In this document: positions 1-7,130 of the stretch, in pieces
Position numbering within the stretch: position 1 is the first letter of the stretch
Layout of the letters: every line of letters begins with the position of its first letter
From: JBIICS01 sp044238735
Lineage (GTDB): Bacteria; Bacteroidota; Bacteroidia; UBA4408
Direction of reading: 5' to 3'
NCBI GenBank assembly: GCA_044238735.1
Contig: JBIICS010000033.1
Coordinates: 1-24,571, forward strand
DNA: 24,571 nt
Program-made: the position numbers and the translations under genes
The notes under the pieces: generated by a model
Told to the model about the DNA's origin: nothing
The model's input: the letters and a program-made list of their open reading frames with translations, nothing else
The model's database searches: none

Positions 1-477
1 ATCAACCATAGCAGAAATTTCTCTTCGCAAATAACCATCATCATCTATATTACCAATGATATAGGAAGCAATTTTATCCTCTTGTTCACTTAACTTTTTT
101 AAATGCAATTGATCGAGTAATTGATCATGGAAACTAACTCCACCTGCATAGGGTATTTCTTTTCGATTGTCGTCGGGTCCGGTATTATTGATGCTTAATT
201 TATAAGAAGGAATTTCATCATCATCTATATATTCATCCAAATTAAAGTCATCGCGAGAATGTTCCTGATCTTGTTCGTATTCCTGATTATCAAATTCATC
301 TGCATCTGAAGACGATTCTTCATCTGATTTTCCTTCTTCAAGAGCCGGATTAATCTCCATCTCTTCTTTTATGCGTTGTTCTAATGCTGCTAAGGGAAGC
401 TGCATTAGTTTCATTAACTGTATTTGCTGTGGCGATAATTTTTGAAGTAACCTAAGTTGTTGCGTCTGTTTTAACAT
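1..477 (-). CDS. rpoN: RNA polymerase sigma-54 factor, N-terminal part (cut by window edge)
   Basis: The 159 visible codons start at an ATG at 477 and run off the left edge in frame. Residues 1-49 are the Gln/Leu-rich region I of sigma-54 (LKQTQQLRLLQKLSPQQIQ, then repeated LxxL and an INPALEE end), the part that contacts the bacterial enhancer-binding activator and holds the polymerase closed. Residues 50-110 are a very acidic linker (region II). From about residue 112 the core-binding domain begins (SFHDQLLDQL, then IGNIDDDGYL). Sigma-54 directs polymerase to -24/-12 promoters. The DNA-binding C-terminal half and RpoN box lie outside the window, so their integrity cannot be judged. The leader carries three phased GTAC motifs. 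It is the second gene after the EEP nuclease on this strand, 131 bases apart, and is probably independently expressed. Confidence 0.95.
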   Translation of the reverse strand, partial: MLKQTQQLRLLQKLSPQQIQLMKLMQLPLAALEQRIKEEMEINPALEEGKSDEESSSDADEFDNQEYEQDQEHSRDDFNLDEYIDDDEIPSYKLSINNTGPDDNRKEIPYAGGVSFHDQLLDQLHLKKLSEQEDKIASYIIGNIDDDGYLRREISAMVD

Positions 478-493
478 AATCTATTTGGGTTAT

Positions 494-520
494 GTACTAC
501 TAAAGTACAAATGTTTGTAC
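494..520. promoter_or_regulatory. Operator-like dyad in the rpoN leader
   Basis: GTACAAA-TG-TTTGTAC at 505-520 is a perfect 7-bp inverted repeat around a 2-base centre. A further GTAC at 494-497 makes three GTAC motifs, starting at 494, 505 and 517, about one helical turn apart. The block lies 17-43 bases upstream of the rpoN start codon. I infer a binding site for a dimeric regulator; no protein can be named. Confidence 0.4.
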
Positions 521-608
521 GCATACAATCAACAATTGTTCCAAACGATTTAAAGAACTGTTAAACAGCACCTTATAAATAGAAAGCGAATGACAAACTG
601 TCGCGCTG

Positions 609-1664
609 TTATTTATTTGTTTCCCTTATTATTACCGTAAAAACAGGAAAGTGATCACTGTATCCATTAGTATAAACACCCCCTGAGTATGTTCTGAAAG
701 GATATCCCTTAAATCGACCATCGGCCTGTTGTAAGAATGGTTTATTAAACACGCGTGTAGTAAAATATTTAAACTGATTAGCATTTCCATTTAACAACGA
801 AGAACTAATAATAATTTGATCGAAGAGATTCCATGAATCATTATGAGCAAGCGAACCTATTCCTTTTTCGAATAAATCATACGAAGTGTTAAACAGTAAT
901 TTATCTTTTAAATCATCTTTTCTTTTTACAGCACCCAAATTTTTTCTAACACTTTTATCCGAAGGATCGTCATTTAAATCGCCCATATATATAATACGTG
1001 CTTCTGGATCCTGATTTAACAACGAATCTGCGATTCTTCTACCTACATCACCTGCTATACCTCGTAATGGAGCACTACGTTCCTCACCCCCTCTACGTGA
1101 AGGCCAATGATTAACAATTAGATGTAAAGGTTTACCATCAACAAAAATTCCGGATACTAATAATTGGTCGCGGGTTTTCCACTCGGGTTTGTTTGGATTT
1201 TTAACGGGATATGCAACCTGATTAGTTACCTTGAAATATTTCTCCTGATAGATTAGAGATGGATCTACTCCCCTGTCATATGGACCATCGATATGAACAA
1301 TTTTATAATTATGCTTTTTTAATCGGGGCTGATTGATAAGGTCTTGAACTACAGCCCTGTTTTCTACCTCACAAAAACCCATAATTGCCGGTCCATCGCT
1401 GGTGTATTCTTTACACAACTCATCTAATACATAGCTCATATGATCAAGCTTTTCCCAATACCGTTTTCCGGTCCATTTATAACTTCCTTCCGGTAAAAAA
1501 TCTTCATCATTAACATTAGGGTCATTAATGGTATCGAAAAGATTCTCAATATTGTAAAATCCTATACAGGCTACTTGATAATTTTTTTTATCTGATTCTT
1601 GAGCACTTGATGAACTGTAAAATGCCAGAAAAAATCCCAATAATAGAAATCGTATTATTTTCAT
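609..1664 (-). CDS. Secreted endonuclease/exonuclease/phosphatase (EEP) family protein
   Basis: A 351-aa protein with a signal peptide (about residues 1-21, ending SSSA|Q), so periplasmic or extracellular. The EEP (DNase I-like) fold is supported by its motifs in order: YNIENLFD with N38, GFCEVEN with metal-binding E99, RGVDPSLIY near 131-139, NHWPSRRGG with H186, GDLNDD with D229 and N231, FDQI with D282 and the terminal SDHFP with D337/H338. These are all the residues expected for a Mg-dependent phosphodiesterase, so it should be active. The family includes DNases, phosphodiesterases and sugar or lipid phosphatases; the substrate cannot be read from sequence alone. I start at the ATG at 1664 because the frame extends upstream only to a TTG at 1673 and the signal peptide is ideal from the ATG. 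It is divergent from the TonB receptor and OB-fold genes, which suggests a common nucleic-acid or phosphate function. Confidence 0.85.
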   Translation of the reverse strand: MKIIRFLLLGFFLAFYSSSSAQESDKKNYQVACIGFYNIENLFDTINDPNVNDEDFLPEGSYKWTGKRYWEKLDHMSYVLDELCKEYTSDGPAIMGFCEVENRAVVQDLINQPRLKKHNYKIVHIDGPYDRGVDPSLIYQEKYFKVTNQVAYPVKNPNKPEWKTRDQLLVSGIFVDGKPLHLIVNHWPSRRGGEERSAPLRGIAGDVGRRIADSLLNQDPEARIIYMGDLNDDPSDKSVRKNLGAVKRKDDLKDKLLFNTSYDLFEKGIGSLAHNDSWNLFDQIIISSSLLNGNANQFKYFTTRVFNKPFLQQADGRFKGYPFRTYSGGVYTNGYSDHFPVFTVIIRETNK

Positions 1665-1762
1665 ATTTAACAAAGTTGAAACATAAATGTAAATAAAACA
1701 AGTTGAAAATGTAGTATTTATGTAAATTACAGTTAAATAAAAGATTAATTCATCTATTAAAA

Positions 1763-1793
1763 TTTCAATTTCAATTCGAATAGTTTATTTTTG
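1763..1793 (+). promoter_or_regulatory. Bacteroidota-type promoter for the TonB receptor operon
   Basis: TATTTTTG at 1786-1793 matches the -7 consensus TAnnTTTG. TTTC at 1763-1766 is one base off the -33 TTTG, with the expected 19-base spacing. The predicted start would fall near 1800, leaving a leader of about 17 bases before the ATG at 1817. Confidence 0.45.
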
Positions 1794-1816
1794 GTGTGTA
1801 TGAAAATTATGATTAA

Positions 1817-4330
1817 ATGCGTCTGATATTTACATTATTAATTGTATTCTTTTTTCAGTTTTCGTTTGCTCAAACCGAAACTGATTCAACTAAAACAACA
1901 CAGGATACCTCCGAACTAAACACTATACCCGTTTTTTCAATTGGAGCTTCGGATAATGGAGCTGAAAACGGTCAGGATATTGCGGGCTTACTTCAATCTT
2001 CCAGAGATGTGTTTAATTATACCGCCGGATTTAATTTGTTTAATGGCCGCTTTAGAATAAGAGGAATGATGAGTGATAATACAGTTGTATTAATTAACGG
2101 TATAAAAGTTAACGATCCGGAAAACGGACAAGCCTCTTGGACCAGTTGGGGAGGTTTAAATGATGTAACCCGCAACATTACTGTTAACAGTAGTTTAAGC
2201 CCCGGTCGAGTTACGTTTGGAGATATTGGTGGATTTTCAAATATTCAAACCCGCGCTTCAGACTATCGTAAAGGTTCCAGGATTTCCTATTCGCTAACAA
2301 ACCGAAACTACAACCACCGAGTTATGGCAACGCATTCTACCGGCATGTTGGATAACGGTTGGGCTCTTACCCTCTCAGGCTCTAAAAGGTACAGTAATGA
2401 AGGATATGTGGAGGGTACTTATTTTGATTCGTGGAGTTATTTCTTAGCAGCTGAAAAGAAAATTAATGAAAAAAACAGTATAAATTTAACGTTATTTGGC
2501 GCACCGCTAGAACAAGGAAGACAAAGTGGTGCTGTTCAGGAAGCATTCGACCTAGCAGGTTCTAACTATTACAATCCAAACTGGGGTTATCAGGAAGGAA
2601 AAAAAAGAAATGCACGCGTTAGTTACTCTAACAAACCTTTGGCCATGCTTACCCATTATTTAAAAATTGATGCCAGTAGCTCTCTTCAATCTTCATTATT
2701 TTACTCCAAGGGTACTGAAAGTTTAACCGGATTAAATTGGTATGATGCGCCTGACCCCCGACCAGATTATTATCGTTATTTACCCAGCTATTACAAAGAT
2801 GATTCTTTAACGGCAGCTGGCATTGCTTACAATTGGCAAAACGATGTAAATACCCGTCAAATCAATTGGACACGCTTATATCAATCTAATTACCAAAATT
2901 ATTTCGCATTGGAAAATGCAAACGGAATAAACGGCAATACCGTAATTGGAAAAAGAGCTAAATATATAATTGAAGACGCGCGCAACGAATACAATCAATT
3001 AGGTTTTAACAGTATTCTAAATAAAAATATAAATGATCGGCTTTATGTTTCGGGGGGCTTAAGCTTCAGCCATTTTAAAAATAATTACTACAAAGTAGCA
3101 AAGGATTTATTGGGAGCAGATTTTTGGGTGGATGTAGACGCTTTTGCAGAAAGAACCCTAAACAACGACTCTCTTGCTCAAAATGATTTAAACACCTTTA
3201 ATAAGGTTATTAAACAAGGAGATAAGTTTGGATACGATTATGATATAACAAGCAATAATGCCGATGTTTTTGCTCAAGTAGAATACAACATCAATCGTTT
3301 TGAACTATACACAGGTGTATCACTAGCAAATACCTCCTTTTGGAGAACCGGAAATCTTATGAATGGACGTTTTCCTAATAATTCTGCAGGTCAATCTCAA
3401 AAATTTAATTTCCTTAATTACGGTATAAAAGGTGGAGTAACTTATAAAATTACCGGAAGACATATTGTTTCCAGCAATTTTGGTTACTTAACAAAGGCAC
3501 CAAGTTTAACAAATATTTATCTTTCGCCCCGAACGCGAGATATAACTGTAAATAATCCAAGCTCTGAAGAAAATCTATCCGTAGATCTTAATTATACCAT
3601 TCGCTATACCAGGTTAAAAATTCGCGCATCGGTATATTACACCGAAATGAATAACCAATTATGGTTAAGATCTTTTTACCATGATGAACTAAGAACTTTT
3701 GTAAATTATACAATGACTGGGCTAAACCAGGTAAATGAAGGTGTAGAAGTTGGAGGTGAATATAAATTACCCTATGGTATAACAGCAGTTGGAGTATTAA
3801 GTAAAGGACGATATGTGTATAATAGCAGACCGTTAGCCACTATAAGCAGTGATAATTCCTCTGAGCTGATAGCAAAAGATAGAGTGGTGTATTTAAAGAA
3901 CTATCGTGTAGGCGGAATCCCACAAACAGCAGGATCTGCTGGCCTTAGATATAACTCTCCTAAATTTTGGAGCGTTGGTGCTAACTTCAATTATTTTGCT
4001 GACATATACATTGAGCCTAACCCTGATAGAAGAACAGCGGAAACACTCGGTAATGCTGTAACCAGCGATCCTTTCTGGAGTGAAATCATTGATCAATCTA
4101 AGCTTGAAAACCAATATACCGTTGATTTATATGGCAACTACTCCTACAAAATCAAACAGTATTTTTTAAATTTCAATATCAGTATTAATAACATATTAGG
4201 TAATCAGAATTTTATAACTAATGCTTCAGAGCAATTAAGATACGATAAAGGAGACCTTAATAAGTTTCCCCCTAAACGAACTTATAACCTCGGAAGAACA
4301 TATTATTTAGGAATAGCCTTAAGATTTTAA
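1817..4330 (+). CDS. TonB-dependent outer-membrane receptor of the DUF5689-associated type
   Basis: An 837-aa protein with a signal peptide (residues 1-18, cut before Q19), a plug domain (about 45-150, with FRIRGMMSDNTVVLINGIKV and a GGLNDVTRN motif) and a long beta-barrel of alternating aromatic strands ending in the classic C-terminal LGIALRF. Such receptors import bulky ligands across the outer membrane using TonB-ExbBD energy. It lacks the N-terminal carboxypeptidase-like domain of SusC-type receptors, and there is no SusD gene beside it, so it is not a standard polysaccharide locus. The next gene, a DUF5689 lipoprotein, begins 8 bases after its stop and is probably its surface partner. 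The ligand is unknown; with a secreted EEP enzyme upstream and OB-fold proteins downstream, nucleic acid fragments or phosphate compounds are plausible. Start chosen at the ATG that gives the signal peptide. Confidence 0.92.
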   Translation: MRLIFTLLIVFFFQFSFAQTETDSTKTTQDTSELNTIPVFSIGASDNGAENGQDIAGLLQSSRDVFNYTAGFNLFNGRFRIRGMMSDNTVVLINGIKVNDPENGQASWTSWGGLNDVTRNITVNSSLSPGRVTFGDIGGFSNIQTRASDYRKGSRISYSLTNRNYNHRVMATHSTGMLDNGWALTLSGSKRYSNEGYVEGTYFDSWSYFLAAEKKINEKNSINLTLFGAPLEQGRQSGAVQEAFDLAGSNYYNPNWGYQEGKKRNARVSYSNKPLAMLTHYLKIDASSSLQSSLFYSKGTESLTGLNWYDAPDPRPDYYRYLPSYYKDDSLTAAGIAYNWQNDVNTRQINWTRLYQSNYQNYFALENANGINGNTVIGKRAKYIIEDARNEYNQLGFNSILNKNINDRLYVSGGLSFSHFKNNYYKVAKDLLGADFWVDVDAFAERTLNNDSLAQNDLNTFNKVIKQGDKFGYDYDITSNNADVFAQVEYNINRFELYTGVSLANTSFWRTGNLMNGRFPNNSAGQSQKFNFLNYGIKGGVTYKITGRHIVSSNFGYLTKAPSLTNIYLSPRTRDITVNNPSSEENLSVDLNYTIRYTRLKIRASVYYTEMNNQLWLRSFYHDELRTFVNYTMTGLNQVNEGVEVGGEYKLPYGITAVGVLSKGRYVYNSRPLATISSDNSSELIAKDRVVYLKNYRVGGIPQTAGSAGLRYNSPKFWSVGANFNYFADIYIEPNPDRRTAETLGNAVTSDPFWSEIIDQSKLENQYTVDLYGNYSYKIKQYFLNFNISINNILGNQNFITNASEQLRYDKGDLNKFPPKRTYNLGRTYYLGIALRF

Positions 4331-4338
4331 AACAGAAC

Positions 4339-5598
4339 ATGAAAGCATTTAAATACATAGCAGGATTAGCTGCAATCTCAGGTCTTTTAACCTTTAACGG
4401 ATGTAAAAGAGAGTTTGATAGTCCTCCAGAAAAAGTAGTTCCGGAAGGAACTGTTATTGATATTAAATCTTTAAAAGGATTATATAACAATGCAATTGTA
4501 AGGTTCACCGAAGATAAATCTATTTATGGAATTGTTTCCGCTGACGAAAAAGGTGGAAATCTATACAAGCAAATTTATGTTCAGGATTCAACTGGCGCCA
4601 TTTTAATTAATTTATTAAGTAGCGGTGGGGTTTACCGTGGCGACTCGGTAAGGTTGGCCCTGAAAGGGGCACGCTTAATTTTTAGCAACGGCATGTATCA
4701 GCTCGATTCAATGAATGTTGATAATAATATATTTAAACAAGCTGCAGGCAAACAAGTTACACCTAAAGCAGTAACGCTAAACGAACTTCAAAATATTCCA
4801 GAAAAATTAAAAGGTGTATTAGTTAAGGTAAATGATGTTCAATTCAGTTGCAGCGATGTTGGTTCAACTTATGCTGATGCTGTTACATTCTCAACTGCCA
4901 ATAAAACTATAGAGGATTGCAATGGTAAATCCCTGATATTACGTACTAGCGGTTATGCCAGCTTTGCTTCAACTCCTGTTAAAAAAGGGAATGGATCCTT
5001 AACAGGAATAATATCCGTTTATAATACTACATCGCAACTTTATATTCGCGATTTAAACGATGTACAAATAAGCGATAATAATAACGACCGTTGTGCTGGT
5101 ACATCCTGCAATTTTTATTTGAAAAAAGATTTTGAAGATCAGTCAGCGACCACTGGAGGTTGGTTAAATGTAAATGTAACCGGTACAAGTAACTGGACAA
5201 CCAACAGTCAGGGAGCAGTTTACGGTTCTTACTATGCTCAGTGCAGTAATTATAATCCTTCAGGACCGAGACCAGCCGCAGAAACCTGGTTAATTTCTCC
5301 ATCTGTAAACTTAACATCGGCCGTTAATCCTGTTTTCTCTTTTGAACATGCTACCAACTATTCAGGACCCGCTATGGAGGTGTATATCTCACTCGATTAT
5401 ACAGGTGGGTCACCTGCATCCGCATCCTGGACACCATTATCTTACACCCCCTCTACTGGTGGATTTGCATGGCAAAGTAATATTATAAATATAAGTGCTT
5501 ACAAATCTTCAAATGTGCGCATTGCCATTAAATATAGTGGAACAACCACCCAAGGTGCCACCTGGGAGATTGATGATGTAATAATTAAGGAACAATAA
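4339..5598 (+). CDS. DUF5689 lipoprotein with C-terminal choice-of-anchor J domain
   Basis: A 419-aa protein. Residues 1-21 form a lipoprotein signal with the lipidated Cys at C22 (FNGC), followed by KREFDSPP, the pattern typical of DUF5689 lipoproteins. Residues about 38-245 form the DUF5689 region, two OB-fold-like units (SIYGIVSADEKGGNLYKQIY and a second ending in LYIRDLNDVQ). Residues about 258-419 resemble a choice-of-anchor J / jelly-roll module (DFEDQ, GGW, ETWLISPSV, WEIDDVII). Function is not established for the family. It follows the TonB receptor by 8 bases, so I infer an outer-membrane, perhaps surface-exposed, ligand-binding partner. The motif after the Cys is not the acidic surface-export signal of some Bacteroidota, so surface exposure is uncertain. 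Confidence 0.82.
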   Translation: MKAFKYIAGLAAISGLLTFNGCKREFDSPPEKVVPEGTVIDIKSLKGLYNNAIVRFTEDKSIYGIVSADEKGGNLYKQIYVQDSTGAILINLLSSGGVYRGDSVRLALKGARLIFSNGMYQLDSMNVDNNIFKQAAGKQVTPKAVTLNELQNIPEKLKGVLVKVNDVQFSCSDVGSTYADAVTFSTANKTIEDCNGKSLILRTSGYASFASTPVKKGNGSLTGIISVYNTTSQLYIRDLNDVQISDNNNDRCAGTSCNFYLKKDFEDQSATTGGWLNVNVTGTSNWTTNSQGAVYGSYYAQCSNYNPSGPRPAAETWLISPSVNLTSAVNPVFSFEHATNYSGPAMEVYISLDYTGGSPASASWTPLSYTPSTGGFAWQSNIINISAYKSSNVRIAIKYSGTTTQGATWEIDDVIIKEQ

Positions 5599-5686
5599 TT
5601 AACTAAGCAAGGGTTGAGAGTTAAAAGTTATGAATTAACAATTCTACAACCCCTCAACTATCAACTAATAACTAAACAATATAATA

Positions 5687-7051
5687 ATGAAGAAAATCTA
5701 CCTAACCTTAATTACACTAATTGCAATTGCCACAATTAGTAATGCTCAAACCGTTGTGTTTAGCAGTAGTTTTGAAAACTGGACAAGCGGCATGCCCTCT
5801 GATTGGAATGGTGCTCGAACAAATATTGCAATAGACAGTGTTGCAAAAATTACTAGCGGAACACAATACGGTGCAAATGCTGTTCAGTTAAAAAATAACT
5901 CTACCTCGCACAAGCGTTTTTCAACTAAATCAAAAACAGTTATAGAGGGAAAAGCCTATACTGCTAAGTTTTGGGCCAAAGGCACCGGAGATATTAGATT
6001 TGGATTATACGACTTAGATAGAAGCAATGGTGATTTTGGTTATACCTATGCCGCTTACAATACCTTAAACACTCAAAACTGGACTGAGTATTCCCAGACA
6101 GTAGTTGCAGATACTAACTATACTTCCGCAGAATTTTTGTTTTCTGTAAATAAAACTACAGGAAATGGAATCCAGATTGATAGTGTAGTTATTACTGAAA
6201 ATGTATTTTCAGCTCCAACTCTATCCATTTATCAAATTCAGTATAGTACTGCAACAAATGGTGCTTCTACTTATAACGGACAGTCAGTTAAAACAGGTGG
6301 AATTGTTACCGCTTTCAGGAATTTTGGTAAGGGTATAGATAAAGGATATTATATTCAATCGGGCACCGGAACTTATTCTGGCGTTTGGGTAGCCGATTCA
6401 GTAAACAGTGTTTCTAAAGGAGATAGTATTGTTATTGAAGGCAAGGTGGGAGAATTTTTCTCTCGAACTCAAGTAGAGCAACTTTCTTCGTTTACTTTAA
6501 TTGGACAAGCCACTGCCCCTTCAGGAGTTATTGTTACACTTGCCAATGCTAAAACGGAGGCCTACGAGGGTATGCTGATTAAAGTGCTAAGTGTAAAGGC
6601 AAGCAGTACACCCTCCCAATTTGGAGAATATACAGTTACTGATGGAAATACAACCATGGATGTAGAAGGTCAAATTAGTGGTTTTACAGCCGACTCGGTT
6701 GTTATTAATGGCTTTTATAACATTACCGGTGTAATTAACTATGCCTTTGGTGCATTTAGTATTAATCCCCGTACCGATTTTGATATTGAAAAAACTACAG
6801 GCATAAAAGACTATTCTATTTTAGCTACCAATTTATATCCAAATCCGGCCACATCCTATACAATTATTTCTTTTGATAAAATAATAAATGGCAACTATGA
6901 GATTTTAGACGTTTTAGGCAGCTTAATAGTATCTAAAGATTTTAATTCTGATAAGTTGATCATTAATACTCTCCCTTTAACTAAAGGTATTTACTTTGTA
7001 AAAGTAAACATCGGAAAAAATACAGAAGTAAAAAGATTAATTGTAGAATAA
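5687..7051 (+). CDS. T9SS-secreted OB-fold protein, ExeM/YhcR-like OB domain
   Basis: A 454-aa protein. Signal peptide 1-20 (SNA|Q). Residues 24-172 look like a beta-sandwich of carbohydrate-binding type (SSFENW, FWAKGTG, IQIDSVVITE). Residues about 178-368 are an OB-fold region with the sequence pattern of the N-terminal OB domain of YhcR/ExeM extracellular nucleases: IYQIQ, YNGQSVKTGGIVTA, GYYIQSG, SGVWVADS, KGDSIVIEGKVGEF, TQV. Residues 379-454 are a type A T9SS C-terminal sorting domain (NLYPNPA, YEILDVLG, LTKGIYFVKV, KRLIVE), so it is exported by the type IX system and probably attached to the cell surface. It follows the DUF5689 gene by 88 bases and ends the operon at a bidirectional terminator. 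No nuclease catalytic domain is present; the EEP enzyme at 609-1664 may supply it. Role as a nucleic-acid binder is inference. Confidence 0.82.
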   Translation: MKKIYLTLITLIAIATISNAQTVVFSSSFENWTSGMPSDWNGARTNIAIDSVAKITSGTQYGANAVQLKNNSTSHKRFSTKSKTVIEGKAYTAKFWAKGTGDIRFGLYDLDRSNGDFGYTYAAYNTLNTQNWTEYSQTVVADTNYTSAEFLFSVNKTTGNGIQIDSVVITENVFSAPTLSIYQIQYSTATNGASTYNGQSVKTGGIVTAFRNFGKGIDKGYYIQSGTGTYSGVWVADSVNSVSKGDSIVIEGKVGEFFSRTQVEQLSSFTLIGQATAPSGVIVTLANAKTEAYEGMLIKVLSVKASSTPSQFGEYTVTDGNTTMDVEGQISGFTADSVVINGFYNITGVINYAFGAFSINPRTDFDIEKTTGIKDYSILATNLYPNPATSYTIISFDKIINGNYEILDVLGSLIVSKDFNSDKLIINTLPLTKGIYFVKVNIGKNTEVKRLIVE

Positions 7052-7078
7052 TACAAGCGAATACGTTATAATAAACTA

Positions 7079-7110
7079 AAGGCTGCTCAGGAAAGTGAGC
7101 AGCCTTATTT
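7079..7110. terminator. Bidirectional terminator between the OB-fold protein and uvrA
   Basis: AAGGCTGCTC (7079-7088) pairs perfectly with GAGCAGCCTT (7097-7106) around an 8-base loop, followed by TTATTT. The other strand also ends in an AT-rich tract. It sits between two convergent genes and can serve both. Confidence 0.85.
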
Positions 7111-7130
7111 ATGAGAAATTAGTCTAAAAT

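Noticed and set aside
1800..1826. An 8-codon leader ORF (MKIMIKCV) overlapping the TonB receptor start
   Set aside because: Too short to distinguish from chance, and it would begin at or before the predicted transcript start.
3893..4508. Minus-strand ORFs inside the TonB receptor and DUF5689 genes, and similar antisense ORFs elsewhere (for example 19011-19305 and 22422-23105)
   Set aside because: They lie wholly opposite strongly recognised genes, have no family motifs and no initiation context.
5599..5686. Partly mirrored words (GGGTTGAGAGTT and CAACCCCTCAACT) as a mobile-element remnant or terminator
   Set aside because: The arms do not pair cleanly, only GAATT-AAC-AATTC is perfect, there is no T run and no target duplication.
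609..7051. A polysaccharide utilisation locus
   Set aside because: There is no SusD, no glycoside hydrolase and the receptor lacks the SusC-type N-terminal extension.
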